Notes: generated by a model not told the origin, from the sequence alone. Shown: positions 8,984 to 18,343, counted from the stretch's first letter. The stretch is 64,000 bases of DNA from Serratia sp. DD3 (GCF_000496755.2 NZ_AYKS02000047.1:186001-250000); one strand, 5' to 3'. Numbers and translations are program-made.

Positions 8984-9220
8984 TCACGTATTCAGAATGT
9001 AGCGTTTGTGATGGGTGACTGTTGTCATAGCCACAAGCAAAAGCACTGCTAACAAAAATTTTTGTACTTTATGCTGCTGAAAATGCTCGTAGACCTGATT
9101 AAACAAATCTGCCACATCTATTGTGAACTGCACCACATCTCCACCAGCATCCTTGCCGTAGTGGCGCAGTTCACCCGGTAACGCGTTACGCTTTTTTGCG
9201 CATCTTATCGACCCATTCGT
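8984..9220 (-). other. Open frame lacking a standard start, with one hydrophobic segment
   Basis: Downstream of the YagK-like fragment the minus strand keeps a 78-codon frame without ATG near its 5' end. It reads ELRHYGKDAGGDVVQF, then a C-terminal hydrophobic stretch KFLLAVLLLVAM. It resembles the 3' end of a small membrane protein gene whose start has decayed. No homologue is recognised. Confidence 0.2.
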
Positions 9221-9710
9221 TCATCATTTCTGCTTCGTAGAGAGAGGTTTCCGTCCAATCACTCTGTGAGCGTAAATAATAGACATAGGGCTGTGTGTCG
9301 AATGCGTGTTGCCCTTCAGGCAACGCCAATGGGAAGAATTGATCCACATAGGTCATGCATATCAACCACCATTCCAACTGCTTAAGCATATCGTTATCGC
9401 CTTGTTGCACGAAAAGGCAGCCAGGATACTGATACTCGGTTTGCACACGGGTATTTGCATGGTAACAGCCATCACCTTTTGTCACCGTGTTTTGCCAGTA
9501 TTCACCGATGTGTTTCGCCAGTATCGGCCCGGTGTCAGGATCTTCGGTAGGGAAGAAAAACGTGCCATGCAGGTAATAGCCTTTTTGATGGCCATATTCA
9601 AGATACCAATATGCCCCCACGCAATGCTCAAATTCCGGTATGCTGCGCAATTCGCTTAAAAGTTGTTGGCGATCCTGCAGCATCCGTTCCAGTGGAGTAT
9701 CCGCGAACAA
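9186..9710 (-). pseudogene. YagK/YfjJ-like (inovirus Gp2 family) protein, 5'-truncated
   Basis: The 174-residue frame has the blocks ERMLQDRQQLL, VGAYWYLEYG, YYLHGTFFF and WPLY-like elements (LEWWLICMTYVDQF) of the YagK/YfjJ proteins found on CP4-type islands, which relate to the inovirus Gp2 replication family. The N-terminal part is missing. The only start is TTG 9710, immediately preceded in frame by TGA, and the DNA beyond 9710 reads as a different gene on the opposite strand. It is best read as a truncated relic. Family assignment is from overall look and island context, so it is moderate. Confidence 0.5.
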
Positions 9711-9716
9711 TCACCG

Positions 9717-9837
9717 TTTATTACGCCTATCGATATTCTCCGGGCCAGACAGGCAACGGGGTTGATGAAACGCCGGGGTTACAAGGCCATCACCCATATC
9801 ACCAATGGTAAAAATCAACGACAGGTGACACATCCGT
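9717..9837 (+). pseudogene. 3' remnant of an unidentified island gene
   Basis: A plus-strand frame running from about 9717 encodes roughly 39 residues (including IDILRARQATGLMKRRGYK) and ends at TGA 9835-9837, which overlaps the GTG start of the next gene. Such stop/start overlap implies an old operon. Its 5' end is lost at the junction with the oppositely oriented YagK-like fragment. The family is not recognised. Confidence 0.3.
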
Positions 9838-10201
9838 GAAAATCGACCTGAATATTGAAGCCGACAGTATCCTCGTACTGGGATTGAACATGGGGAGGAT
9901 AGCCGTTGATGTTGATAGTATCGAGCTGGCTGAATTGATGAAGGCGGTCAATAACCACGGTTATTCGCTGCAGAAAACCAGTGGATCCGAATACGCCAGT
10001 GTGACTTCGCCTTGCTCATTACCCCTTGCAGAAGGGCTACAAATCCTCATTGACTGGTTGCAGGACAATATTGATTGTCACTCAACGCTCATCTTCGATA
10101 ACGATGAAAAGATGACCGACTCCAGCAAACTGTTGCCTTGTGTGGAACAGGCCTTGAACATGGTTCTCAACCTTCAGTCCATGGCAAATCAGTCAACGTA
10201 A
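9836..10201 (+). CDS. DUF5983/DUF957-like island protein
   Basis: This 121-residue protein has GTG 9836 as its likely start. The N-terminal half (SILVLGLNMGRIAVDVDSIEL) resembles DUF5983. The C-terminal half (LIDWLQDNID, LIFDNDEKMTDS, LLPCVEQAL) resembles the DUF957 proteins that accompany the yeeU/yeeV toxin-antitoxin genes on CP4-type islands of enterobacteria. The function is unknown. It is probably expressed with the genes next to it, since its start overlaps the preceding stop and the DUF4942 gene follows after 83 bases. The domain names are recalled from family appearance and were not searched. Confidence 0.5.
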   Translation: MKIDLNIEADSILVLGLNMGRIAVDVDSIELAELMKAVNNHGYSLQKTSGSEYASVTSPCSLPLAEGLQILIDWLQDNIDCHSTLIFDNDEKMTDSSKLLPCVEQALNMVLNLQSMANQST

Positions 10202-10284
10202 TAACCGCCATAACGTATTCCCCCTAAACAAGCATCAACGCTACCCACTGGGTGGCGTTTTGCTTAAATAAAGGAAACTAAATC

Positions 10285-11136
10285 ATGTCAGCATTCACCC
10301 ACACTGAACCAGAAGTGTTAACCGGCCATACCGAAGTTATCTGTTCCACCAGCATTGAACGTATCGTTACTGGTCGTAATGCCGCGCTGGAACAGATCAA
10401 AGCCCTTATTCACCAGCTTGAGAGTATCTAGGCCATCACCAGCAGTATTGGCGGTGGAGTGGCAAGAGATTGGGCCATGCGACAAGACTTCCGCTGCGGT
10501 TGCTGGCTTATGGAAAAAGCAGAAACGGCCATGAAAGTGATCACCCGCAATCTTGATCGCGTTATATGGCGGGATCTGATGAAGCGCTCCGGCATGCTGA
10601 GTTTGATGGACGCTCAAGCCCGTGACCAGTGGTACAGAAACCTAGAGGGGGATACTATTCCTGCCATCAGCGAAGCCAGCATACTCAGTACCTTTGAGCA
10701 CCTGCATCAGAACAAAGATGAAGTATTCGAGCGAGGGGTGATCAACGTCTTCAAATCGCTCTCCTGGGATTACAAAAGCAACCATCCCTGCAAATTTGGC
10801 AAGAAAGTGATCGTCAACGGTTTGGTAAGTTACAACCAATGGGGGTTTACGCTGAACCACAGTTACCGGCGGGACCAATTAGCGGATCTTGAACGAATGT
10901 TGTTCCTGTTGGAGGGCAAAGCGATACCGGATAATCGGAGGGATGTCACCGCTCGGCTGTATGATCATATCAGTGCCCACCGACTGAGGGCGGAGGTTTA
11001 TGAAGATGAGTATTTTACAATCAAATATTTCATGAAGGGGTCAGCGCATCTGACATTTAGAAAGCCTGAGTTGATGGACAAGATGAACGATATTATTGCC
11101 AAACATTACCCTGGCGTGCTGCCGGAACGGGTATAA
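10285..11136 (+). pseudogene. DUF4942 protein gene with in-frame amber stop
   Basis: Read from ATG 10285 this frame gives 283 codons that look like the DUF4942 proteins of enterobacterial islands and plasmids (EVICSTSIERIVTGRNAAL, MRQDFRCGCWLMEK, YPGVLPER). Codon 49, TAG at 10429-10431, interrupts it. The frame continues unchanged after the stop (AITSSIGGG), so a single base change, not a frameshift, broke it. Internal restart at GTG 10459 could give a 225-residue product lacking the conserved N-terminus. DUF4942 function is unknown. The gene follows a leader with AAAGGAAAC before the ATG. Confidence 0.75.
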
Positions 11137-11182
11137 GCCAACGGTACATGTGAGATTGCATTGGCTGTAACTTTATCTAAGG

Positions 11183-11201
11183 GTGCCCTCTGGTAGGGCA
11201 C
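11183..11201 (+). terminator. Stem-loop after the DUF4942 gene
   Basis: GTGCCCT-CTGGT-AGGGCAC forms a 7-bp perfect stem about 45 bases after the DUF4942 stop. It is followed by the weak tract ATTAAAT, so termination strength is uncertain. Confidence 0.45.
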
Positions 11202-11203
11202 TA

Positions 11204-11422
11204 TTAAATCTGGCTGCCGGTTAAGTTCCAAAAGCAAACGCTTATAAAGGGAAATACGCGATCATTGCAGGGATTATACCCGATTAACTTGAACATCACA
11301 GAACTCCAGCCTTCAGAAGCAAGAGGGACAGCTTTTATGCGATCACAAACGAGCTTATCCTTACTGGAATCATGTAGGCGTTCGAGTTCGATTTTCTGTT
11401 CTGCGGTGATAAATATCATCAT
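11204..11422 (-). pseudogene. IS630-family transposase, N-terminal relic
   Basis: The minus-strand frame begins ITAEQKIELERLHDSS and continues DRIKAVPLASEGWS, which resembles the N-terminal helix-turn-helix of IS630-type transposases. After about 42 residues the similarity stops and the frame runs into unrelated sequence. Only the first part of the element remains, between the DUF4942 gene and zinT, probably marking the edge of the island. Confidence 0.5.
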
Positions 11423-11484
11423 GGCAAAAAGCCATGATCCTCGTAGCGAACAAAATCAAGCATTTTCAATGATCAAGGGGTAAA

Positions 11485-12135
11485 TTAATGGGCCAGCATT
11501 TCATGGACAATTTGTTCTTTACTTAAGGAATATGGATAATAAGTAGGCCAGTTATTCATCTCTTTCAGTAAAATATCCTGAGACTTATCACCAGTATAAA
11601 TATGAAAGTGCTGAGATTTTCGTGGTCCGATAATATGGTCGCTAAATTGAACATATTTAGGTGCTTTGGACTGACTGTCTTGGCATTCAAACAGATAACG
11701 CACGCCCTTTTTACCAGAAGGGTAATTCAATATTTTAAATCCTGAGTATGCGTACTTACATGAATTAACGGCATCACCCTTATGAAAATCAATGACATTG
11801 TTCTCGATGCCTATCATATCAACATCTGTCGCATAGCCCTCTTTATAATAAGCTTTGTACTCTTCCTGCGTTTTATCGCCTTTTTTCGCTTTTTGAGCTA
11901 AAACAGGATCTAAATCCCCATTTAGTAAATAAGAATTTAACGACTGCCAAACGCCATCCCAATCGCTCAGCTTTCTGTCTTTTACTTCTTTATCCTCAAA
12001 AATACCTTCACTGGCTTTTTGTTCCACTTCGGTTAGCGGTATTCCATGACTATGGGCGTTGGCAAATGATGGAATGCCAGTCAGTAATATTGCTAAGCCG
12101 AGTAGGTGGGTAGGGATAATATTCGGTGTCATCAA
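11485..12135 (-). CDS. zinT: Periplasmic zinc/cadmium-binding protein ZinT
   Basis: This 216-residue protein has a clear signal peptide ([17 protein letters not shown]) followed by HSHG, which starts the mature His-rich N-terminus. The lipocalin-like ZinT domain follows: [15 protein letters not shown], a central [14 protein letters not shown] and the C-terminal [10 protein letters not shown] and NWPTYYP blocks with the metal-binding histidines. ZinT binds zinc in the periplasm and passes it to the ZnuABC importer; it is normally induced by zinc starvation through Zur. A degenerate ATAC-rich Zur-like stretch and an ERIC-like repeat occupy its upstream region. Length and motifs are normal. Confidence 0.93.
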   Translation of the reverse strand: MMTPNIIPTHLLGLAILLTGIPSFANAHSHGIPLTEVEQKASEGIFEDKEVKDRKLSDWDGVWQSLNSYLLNGDLDPVLAQKAKKGDKTQEEYKAYYKEGYATDVDMIGIENNVIDFHKGDAVNSCKYAYSGFKILNYPSGKKGVRYLFECQDSQSKAPKYVQFSDHIIGPRKSQHFHIYTGDKSQDILLKEMNNWPTYYPYSLSKEQIVHEMLAH

Positions 12136-12160
12136 TTACTCCTGATTAGTTAATTATAAT

Positions 12161-12304
12161 GTATCCTTCATACTTCAAGTTGCTTGGGTGTTGGCTGCAT
12201 TACTTGGCCCACAAAGTGCGGGGCTGCTGCAAGCAGATTTGTCACTTACCCTGCTGGTCAGCGCTTGCCGCCTACAAACAACGCGAATTATTTCAAGTAT
12301 ATAC
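12161..12304. repeat. ERIC-like intergenic repeat between zinT and the COG0523 gene
   Basis: The segment begins GTATCCTTCATACTTCAAGT and ends GAATTATTTCAAGTATATAC. The outer arms are inverted, and the same arms occur at 55978-56152 and 62344-62474. The middle has diverged. Lying directly before zinT, it may become part of its leader RNA. Confidence 0.6.
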
Positions 12305-12336
12305 CTTTGATATCCGGTTGAGTTGGATACGTAATA

Positions 12337-13560
12337 TCACTCTTCATACCAAGGCTCGATAGGGTCTGGATAGGTGCGCCACTTCTCGGGCCCTTCCGCC
12401 ATTTCCTGGTCCGTGAGTAGCGCGGCATCAAGTCGGATGCGTAATACGTTTTCATTCATTTCCATCCCGATAAAAACCAGCTCCTGACGAGCATCTCCTA
12501 CGTTATCAACCCAATGGGAGGCGATAAAGTTGCGGGATTCTGTATCCGTTGGCCACTCCTCTTGCGGAACGCTTACCCACCACATTCCCCCAAGCCCCTG
12601 ATGTGCTACACCCCCTGCCTGTGACCATGTACCGGCATATTCCGGGCGGCTGGCGAGCCAGAAATATCCTTTTGACCTGATGACACCGGCCAACTCATTT
12701 TCCATGATCTGCCAGAATCGGGTGGGGTGAAAGGGACGACGAGCCCGGAATACAAAGCTGGATATACCGTATTCCTCAGTTTCAGGCAGATGTTCACCAC
12801 GTAATTCTTTCAACCAACCGGGGGCCTGTGCCGCCTTATCGAAATCAAACAGACCCGTGTTAAGTACCTGATCCAGTGGAACCACGCTATATTGCGCGTT
12901 GATGATTTTTGCCACGGGATTAAGAGAGCGGATAATGGCGACGAGTCGCTCTTTCTGAGCCTGATCTATCAGATCGGTTTTGTTGAGGATAAGCACGTCA
13001 CAGAACTCAATTTGCTCAATAAGCAGGTCTACAACGCAGCGTTCGTCCTCTTCCCCTAAAGATTCACCGCGTGATTGAATACTGTCTTCAGATTCATAAT
13101 CGTTTAAAAAATTCCAGGCATCTACAACCGTTACCATGGTGTCCAGTTTGGCAACCTGCGACAGACTTTCTCCATCATCACCGGCAAAGGTAAAGGTTTC
13201 AGCAATCGGTAAAGGTTCCGAAATCCCGGTTGATTCGATCACCAACTGGTCGAAACGCCCCTCTTTGGCCATCCGGTTCACTTCCAGTAACAGATCTTCG
13301 CGTAGCGTGCAGCAGATGCAGCCGTTGGTCATCTCTACAAGCTTTTCTTCTGTCCGGGAAAGTTCTGCACCACCATTTCTGACCAAGGCCGCATCGATGT
13401 TCACTTCAGACATATCGTTAACGATAACTGCAATGCGCCTGCCTTCACGGTTATTTAAGATATGATTGAGCAGCGTGGTCTTTCCTGCTCCCAAGAAGCC
13501 AGATAAAACGGTAACGGGTAGTCGGCTATCTTTTTTCATCTCTACTGAAACGTCTGACAT
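12337..13560 (-). CDS. zigA: COG0523 (G3E) GTPase, zinc chaperone of ZigA/ZagA type
   Basis: This 407-residue protein has Walker [12 protein letters not shown] at about residues 21-31, the metal-binding CxCC motif in [11 protein letters not shown], the GTP-specificity NKTD, and the C-terminal CobW domain ending WYEE. COG0523 proteins are GTPases that deliver metals to client enzymes; those next to zinT and Zur sites act in zinc starvation. A perfect 14-bp palindrome TTATAACGTTATAA lies about 120 bases before the start and is the likely Zur operator. ATG 13560 is used. The orientation is the same as zinT, but the ERIC-like repeat separates the two. The symbol is assigned from context; other COG0523 subgroups are possible. 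Confidence 0.8.
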   Translation of the reverse strand: MSDVSVEMKKDSRLPVTVLSGFLGAGKTTLLNHILNNREGRRIAVIVNDMSEVNIDAALVRNGGAELSRTEEKLVEMTNGCICCTLREDLLLEVNRMAKEGRFDQLVIESTGISEPLPIAETFTFAGDDGESLSQVAKLDTMVTVVDAWNFLNDYESEDSIQSRGESLGEEDERCVVDLLIEQIEFCDVLILNKTDLIDQAQKERLVAIIRSLNPVAKIINAQYSVVPLDQVLNTGLFDFDKAAQAPGWLKELRGEHLPETEEYGISSFVFRARRPFHPTRFWQIMENELAGVIRSKGYFWLASRPEYAGTWSQAGGVAHQGLGGMWWVSVPQEEWPTDTESRNFIASHWVDNVGDARQELVFIGMEMNENVLRIRLDAALLTDQEMAEGPEKWRTYPDPIEPWYEE

Positions 13561-13675
13561 CGCTTACGGTTCTCCTACCATATTATTGACAGATTTTAAC
13601 CAGCCCATCTGTCACGTCTGCTGGTTGAGATAAATCTCCCCAGACGTTTGAGAAGCATCAATTTTTGCTTTATTT

Positions 13676-13698
13676 GTTATGTTATAACGTTATAAATG
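13676..13698. promoter_or_regulatory. Candidate Zur box upstream of the COG0523 GTPase
   Basis: The stretch contains GTTATGTTAT and the perfect palindrome TTATAACGTTATAA (13682-13695), close to the known enterobacterial Zur consensus built on ATGTTATA/TATAACAT. The ten bases GTTATGTTAT recur, inverted, in front of the NicO-type gene at 18318-18327. Confidence 0.5.
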
Positions 13699-13802
13699 TA
13701 ATTACCAGTTCGACAGTGACAATTTATCCGGGGCCTTGGGTTGTCAACGCCAAGATTTATGACCAGTACTGTGCACACGATTATCGTGCCATCCAGCGCC
13801 AG

Positions 13803-14047
13803 TTAGGCATGAAGACGAAGGGTAGTCGGTGATGATGAAGATTCGACTGTTGCCGGAAGGCGGCGTGATATACGGCCTTCATCCTGCCAAAGCCGTAGCC
13901 ATTTGAAGATAACGTTATCATTGACGCCGTTTTCACGGGCAATCTGAGCAACGCAAGCTCCGGGACGGGAAGCCAGTTCAACCATACGGAGCTTGAAGTC
14001 ATTCGAATAATTCTTACGGGGATCTTTCGCCAGGATTGGGATCCCAT
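13803..14047 (-). pseudogene. IS66-family tnpA relic
   Basis: On the minus strand a frame reads KNYSNDFKLRMVELASRPG and IARENGVNDNVIFKWLRLWQ, the helix-turn-helix of IS66-type accessory TnpA proteins, then RISRRLP, after which the match ends. No tnpB or tnpC follows. It is a fragment of an element different from the intact one at 4736-7040. Confidence 0.6.
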
Positions 14048-14083
14048 ACTTAGATGTCCGTCTGTACAGATGGACGTCTAAGT
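14048..14083. repeat. 36-bp near-perfect palindrome
   Basis: ACTTAGATGTCCGTCTGT is followed by its near-exact reverse complement, with two mismatched pairs. It abuts the IS66 tnpA relic and may be an element end or two joined ends. Its role is unknown. Confidence 0.5.
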
Positions 14084-14304
14084 TACCAGTACTGGCTTAA
14101 TGACTACGCACGGCGCTGGGTTTACGCTTACGCATTCTGAGAATGCATATCCAACTGATTTTAAATGGAATATTTAAAAAACCTGAACCATTCACCAAAT
14201 GACATTGTAAACAAAAAGATACGGTGTGGCGTATAAGAACCGCCGTATTAAGAGGCGCATTTGACGCGTTTCGATGATCATACTGGTCGACTGAGGCTTT
14301 CTTT

Positions 14305-14336
14305 CCAACATGTCTTCCATCAAGAAGACATGTTGG
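14305..14336. repeat. Stem-loop after the PepSY gene
   Basis: CCAACATGTCTTC and GAAGACATGTTGG form a 13-bp perfect stem with a 6-base loop, seven bases past the PepSY stop codon. There is no T tract on the minus strand after it, so it may act as a 3' stabilising structure or weak terminator. Confidence 0.5.
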
Positions 14337-14342
14337 ATTGTA

Positions 14343-15059
14343 TTAACGTCGTAATACCCCCTTGATATTGCGTTTTATAGCAAGAAAGGTCAGGAGCATC
14401 CCCGAAAGTGTAAAAAATAGCGCTACGATGGCCGATATGCGCAACAAAATGCCATTAAAGCTCTCACCGTCACGGTAATCCATTATATGCAAACGCCAGA
14501 AAAAATCGTAAAGAGCCCAGAAGTTATTACGTGCCGATAAATATTCCCCCGTCCTGCCATCGAAATAGAGGCGAGTACCATAGTCATCATCGAACTGGAC
14601 TTGCCAGACCCCCTTCTTTCCGTACATCTCATCAACAATACCTAAGCGGTATTCTGTGCTATCAAGGCGCTTTATCCGCTGAATTTTCCCCTCCCCCTGG
14701 TGCAGTGTTTTTGCAAATTGTGAAACCTGTTCCTCTGTTACTTGCGGGAAAGATTGGCCATCAATGGTCATGGTGAGAACATTTCCTGATGCTTGCTGAA
14801 GTCGATAAGCAGGACCAATGGCGCTGACGAAAGTTGTGATGTTAGTTATATCTTCACTGCCTAAGGTTGATAGATGCTTTTGCCAGCCTGTAGGGAGTAT
14901 CACCGTTGGCTTGACCAAAACGTTCCCACTTTTAGTGATTTCATTAAAAGGAATAACGGAGAAAACAACCCCACCTAGTATCCATAAAAAAAGCTGAATG
15001 AACATAAGGTAAGAAAGATAGCGATGAAGTTTTAAAGCGAATTTTTTCCAGTTTTTCAT
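14343..15059 (-). CDS. PepSY-domain inner-membrane protein
   Basis: The 238-residue protein has an N-terminal membrane segment (YLSYLMFIQLFLWILGGVVF) and a C-terminal one (ISAIVALFFTLSGMLLTFL) around a periplasmic PepSY-like domain. The conserved WQVQFDDDYGTRLYFDGRTG (binding-loop) and WRLHIMDYRDG blocks are typical of PepSY/PiuB-related proteins linked to siderophore or metal uptake. It lies 240 bases after the TonB copper receptor, behind a strong terminator, on the same strand. A role beside the receptor, for example in metal reduction or release, is an inference from position. Confidence 0.75.
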   Translation of the reverse strand: MKNWKKFALKLHRYLSYLMFIQLFLWILGGVVFSVIPFNEITKSGNVLVKPTVILPTGWQKHLSTLGSEDITNITTFVSAIGPAYRLQQASGNVLTMTIDGQSFPQVTEEQVSQFAKTLHQGEGKIQRIKRLDSTEYRLGIVDEMYGKKGVWQVQFDDDYGTRLYFDGRTGEYLSARNNFWALYDFFWRLHIMDYRDGESFNGILLRISAIVALFFTLSGMLLTFLAIKRNIKGVLRR

Positions 15060-15251
15060 GATGATATAGTTATTAGTGTTAAGGTTGAACTGAACATACT
15101 AGTCGCGCTAGAACCATTTTTTAAGTGAGCAGTCGAGACGCTAAAAAATAAAATATGACGTAATAACAAGGCATTATCCCCATGAGAATATGAAGGACTG
15201 ACTATCAACGATATTCGAAGCAATCCAAAACTAAAAACCCATTGATTATCA

Positions 15252-15287
15252 AAAAAATTGATCGCCTTGGCGGCGACCGCCAAGGCG
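15252..15287 (-). terminator. Rho-independent terminator of the TonB-dependent receptor gene
   Basis: On the minus strand the stem CGCCTTGGCGG/CCGCCAAGGCG (15263-15287, loop of three) is followed by a run of seven T. It lies 13 bases past the receptor stop. Confidence 0.85.
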
Positions 15288-15299
15288 AGATCACAAGGG

Positions 15300-17432
15300 T
15301 TAGAACTTCACGTTAACTTTTGCCCACAAGGTGCGCCCCGGTTCATTAACAGACGTATTCGCGGAATAGCCGAAACTGCTGTTTCCAGCAAGGTTCAGGT
15401 GTTCGCTGTAATCCTTGTTGAACAGGTTATCGACACCCGTGCTGACTTTGACGTACTGATTGACTTTGTACGCCGCATTCGCAGAAAAGACCGCAAAACC
15501 CGGGCTGGCGGCAAAATCCTTGCCAACGACATTTCCTTCATTCTCGGCGATCCGGTTCTGGCTGCTGACCAGACGCAACAAACCGGCACTGCTCCAGTCC
15601 CCTTTTTCCCATGACAGCCCTAGGCGGGCTTCCAGCGGTGGGATTTGTGGCAATGGTCTGCTGTCACGGGTATTTTCAGCCCACGAATAAGCAAGGCTGG
15701 TCTCGGTTTTCCAACTGTCCGTCAGTTTATAACTGAAGCCAGTCTCTCCCCCCGTAATACGGGCATTAACGTTATCGGCTTCGCTAACGCGCGCATTGTT
15801 GGGATCATAACGGAACAGAATAAAGTCGTTAACATGCCCAACGTAGGCGGACACCCACCCGTTCAGTTTCTTGGTGCTGTACTGTGCACCTATATCCAAC
15901 TGAGTGGTTTTCTCCGCTTTTACACTATTAAAGGAGCTGGTATTGCCACCAGGCCCATAGGTTGGAGAGAACAGTTCCCAATAATCAGGGAAACGCTCGG
16001 TATAACCCACACCGGCATACAGCATCAGTGGCATGTCTGCCAGCGAGTGTTCTATGCGGGCAAACCCGGCATGTAACACATCGTTACGTCCTGCAAGGCC
16101 GGTGTCGGTAAAGTTATCTACCAACACACGATCCAGACGCGCACCGCTAACGACTTTATCCTGATCGGTGGCTGTCCAGGTCAACTCACTAAAAACGCCA
16201 TAATTACGGAAGCGAGCATCTTTCACCCAGCTATCGCTTTCTTTATTACGGTGCGTGTTCTGTTGCATGTCTGCGCCGCTTTCAAGTTTGATATCGCTCC
16301 ACAGCCAAGTTCCCATCATGCGGCCACCGACGGTCCGGCGATCAAGTTGCATAGCCATGGGCATGCTCATATTCATGCTCGAACTGCTCGCCGTGTTCAT
16401 TGAGGATGACATGTCCATAGCCGATGACGTCCCCATGCTCATTGATGAACTGTCGTGCATGGCGCCCATGGACGAACCCATGCCGCCCATTAACATACTG
16501 CCGGGTGATCTCAACGAAAAATTGTCCATGATATGGTCGGCATAATTGTAATAAGTGCTGGCTTCAAATTTGTCGAACATGTCCCCGATGTTGGACTTTT
16601 CAAAGCGCATCCCTAGGCTTTCGCGTTTGAATTGCGAACCATCCATACTGCGCCCGGCATAACGCGCTTCGCCATCGCCTTGCCCTGCGGTCAGCTCCAG
16701 CCAGGTGTCTTTATCCGGCGTCCACCCCAGTGCCATATCCGCGTTCCACTTATCCCACTGAGAAGGAACTCGCTGGTTGTTACCATCCTTGTAGTCGTCA
16801 GAACGTGATTTGTTGCCGATCAGGCGCAGGTAACCTTGCTCATTCCCCAGACTGAGATCCGCATTTTGATCCCAACGATTATTTGATGCCCCGAGCAGGC
16901 TGGCATCCCCCTGAATACCGGCTTTCTCAAAAGAAGGTCGCTCACGTTCGAAATGCACGGTTCCTGCAGAGTTACCCGGCCCCCAAAGCACCGTTTGTGG
17001 CCCCTTGGTCAGCGTCAGCAGATCAAAACTTTCCGGTGAAATATAGGAGCTCGGTGCATCCATACGCGCGGGACAGGCTCCGAGCATTTCACTGCCGTTG
17101 GTCAAAAGGCGCAAACGCGAACCGAACATACCGCGAAAAACCGGATCGCCATTGGTTCCGCCGTTACGGATTTGAGAAAACCCCGGAATGGTTTTCAGAT
17201 AATCAGACCCGTCACTGGCCGGAACCGGCTGGCGCGGTGTTTTAGGTGAAGTCACGATCGTCAGTGGAGAAATGGCTGGTGCAGTAACCACCATTACCGA
17301 TGCATCATCTGGGGTAGCCGCGCTATTCTGATGTCCTTCATGGCCGTCTTCAGCCTGAACAAACGCGGGTAAGGTGAACATCAAGGCCATCATCGTTGCC
17401 AGCGGTGATAAAGAGAATCGAGTATTTTTCAT
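15300..17432 (-). CDS. TonB-dependent copper receptor (OprC/NosA type)
   Basis: This 710-residue outer-membrane receptor has a signal peptide (ATMMALMFTLPAFVQA) followed by a His-rich start (EDGHEGHQ), then the plug domain with GFSQIRNGG, GSRLRLLTNG and GPQTVLWG, then a 22-strand-type barrel ending in phenylalanine (AKVNVKF). At about residues 311-360 an extracellular loop is packed with Met, Ser and Gly (for example MGGMGSSMGAM), a soft-metal ligand region expected for Cu(I). TonB copper receptors import copper or a copper complex, or insert it for nitrous oxide reductase maturation in other species. It follows the DUF2946 gene after 152 bases containing a GCCTGC/GCAGGC hairpin. Confidence 0.88.
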   Translation of the reverse strand: MKNTRFSLSPLATMMALMFTLPAFVQAEDGHEGHQNSAATPDDASVMVVTAPAISPLTIVTSPKTPRQPVPASDGSDYLKTIPGFSQIRNGGTNGDPVFRGMFGSRLRLLTNGSEMLGACPARMDAPSSYISPESFDLLTLTKGPQTVLWGPGNSAGTVHFERERPSFEKAGIQGDASLLGASNNRWDQNADLSLGNEQGYLRLIGNKSRSDDYKDGNNQRVPSQWDKWNADMALGWTPDKDTWLELTAGQGDGEARYAGRSMDGSQFKRESLGMRFEKSNIGDMFDKFEASTYYNYADHIMDNFSLRSPGSMLMGGMGSSMGAMHDSSSMSMGTSSAMDMSSSMNTASSSSMNMSMPMAMQLDRRTVGGRMMGTWLWSDIKLESGADMQQNTHRNKESDSWVKDARFRNYGVFSELTWTATDQDKVVSGARLDRVLVDNFTDTGLAGRNDVLHAGFARIEHSLADMPLMLYAGVGYTERFPDYWELFSPTYGPGGNTSSFNSVKAEKTTQLDIGAQYSTKKLNGWVSAYVGHVNDFILFRYDPNNARVSEADNVNARITGGETGFSYKLTDSWKTETSLAYSWAENTRDSRPLPQIPPLEARLGLSWEKGDWSSAGLLRLVSSQNRIAENEGNVVGKDFAASPGFAVFSANAAYKVNQYVKVSTGVDNLFNKDYSEHLNLAGNSSFGYSANTSVNEPGRTLWAKVNVKF

Positions 17433-17584
17433 GGTTAAAGCCTGTTTTTATCGGCCTGCCTTTCCCAAGCAGGCACTCGCTGACCACCATATGGAATGGC
17501 CAACATAGAGCGTCGCAAAACGGTGAGCCTGTATCCGGCTCTGTTTCGCGATCGGTAAATTATTGTCTTGCTGAACGGCAAAAC

Positions 17585-18073
17585 TTAATGCAGTGAAAAC
17601 AGGCTAGGCGGTGCTCGGGGCTGGTATTCGGAGTAACAAGCGGACAGTAACGGAGCAACAATGACAGGCAAAAACGGTGCCTGTGAAACAAGCCGTATCA
17701 GCCAGATAAAAGGAATGAAAACAGTCTGAATCAGCGGTAAGTGAATGAGGAGCTGACAATAGCCGCAGGCGATGTCCTCCATCGGTGAACTGCCCGGCTT
17801 TGAAGCCAGGTGGTGGGACATGCTCTGGGAGACAGCGCAGGCACTGTCCAAAGAAGCATGGAGCTCATGCTCCATACCTGGCATGGCGTGATGCATGGCC
17901 GCCATATCAGGCATATTATTGTGTGTGCTGGCGATCGCTGCCGAACAAGGCTGACTGGCACGCTGGTGATCCAGCGATTTCGAAATCACTGGAGCCACGA
18001 ACAACATCAGTATTGCCAGCAACGCCAGATAAATGGGGGACTGGCGGCGAGAAAGTGAAAAAAGCGATAGCAC
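17585..18073 (-). CDS. DUF2946-family protein, copper-associated
   Basis: The 162-residue protein has an N-terminal hydrophobic segment (LALLAILMLFVAPVI), a Met/His-rich middle (MPDMAAMHHAMPGMEHELH), the DUF2946 hallmark CGYCQLLIHLP and a second membrane stretch. DUF2946 genes are repeatedly found beside TonB-dependent copper receptors, and the Met/His content suggests periplasmic copper binding. It is the first gene of the leftward unit DUF2946 - TonB receptor - PepSY and is divergent from the NicO-type gene. Confidence 0.8.
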   Translation of the reverse strand: MLSLFSLSRRQSPIYLALLAILMLFVAPVISKSLDHQRASQPCSAAIASTHNNMPDMAAMHHAMPGMEHELHASLDSACAVSQSMSHHLASKPGSSPMEDIACGYCQLLIHLPLIQTVFIPFIWLIRLVSQAPFLPVIVAPLLSACYSEYQPRAPPSLFSLH

Positions 18074-18317
18074 CCGAACAACCGCACTTTAAAAAAATGT
18101 TGCGCTATAGTACCGAATGAGAAAGGGGATTGTTACAAAAACTCTATTCATCTATCAAAATAAAGAAGTTGATCATGGTTCAATACGAAATCCCATCTCC
18201 AATCCTACACAAATCCGAAGGATCACCAGATGCTGTATCTGACACTAAAAGTGGCAGAAAACCAAGGTGCCCTATGCGCAACTTGTAGATCCTGTCGTTC
18301 AGGTTATGCTTTACAAG

Positions 18318-18327
18318 ATAACATAAC
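18318..18327. promoter_or_regulatory. Zur-like half site before the NicO-type gene
   Basis: ATAACATAAC is the exact inverse of GTTATGTTAT in the candidate Zur box at 13676-13698. It stands 16 bases before ATG 18344, in the divergent promoter region shared with the DUF2946 unit. This rests on similarity alone. Confidence 0.35.
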
Positions 18328-18343
18328 GCAAACTTGACAAGTC

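Noticed and set aside
16255..16545. 96-codon plus frame inside the TonB receptor gene
   Set aside because: It is the antisense of the Met/Ser-rich loop and has no separate support.
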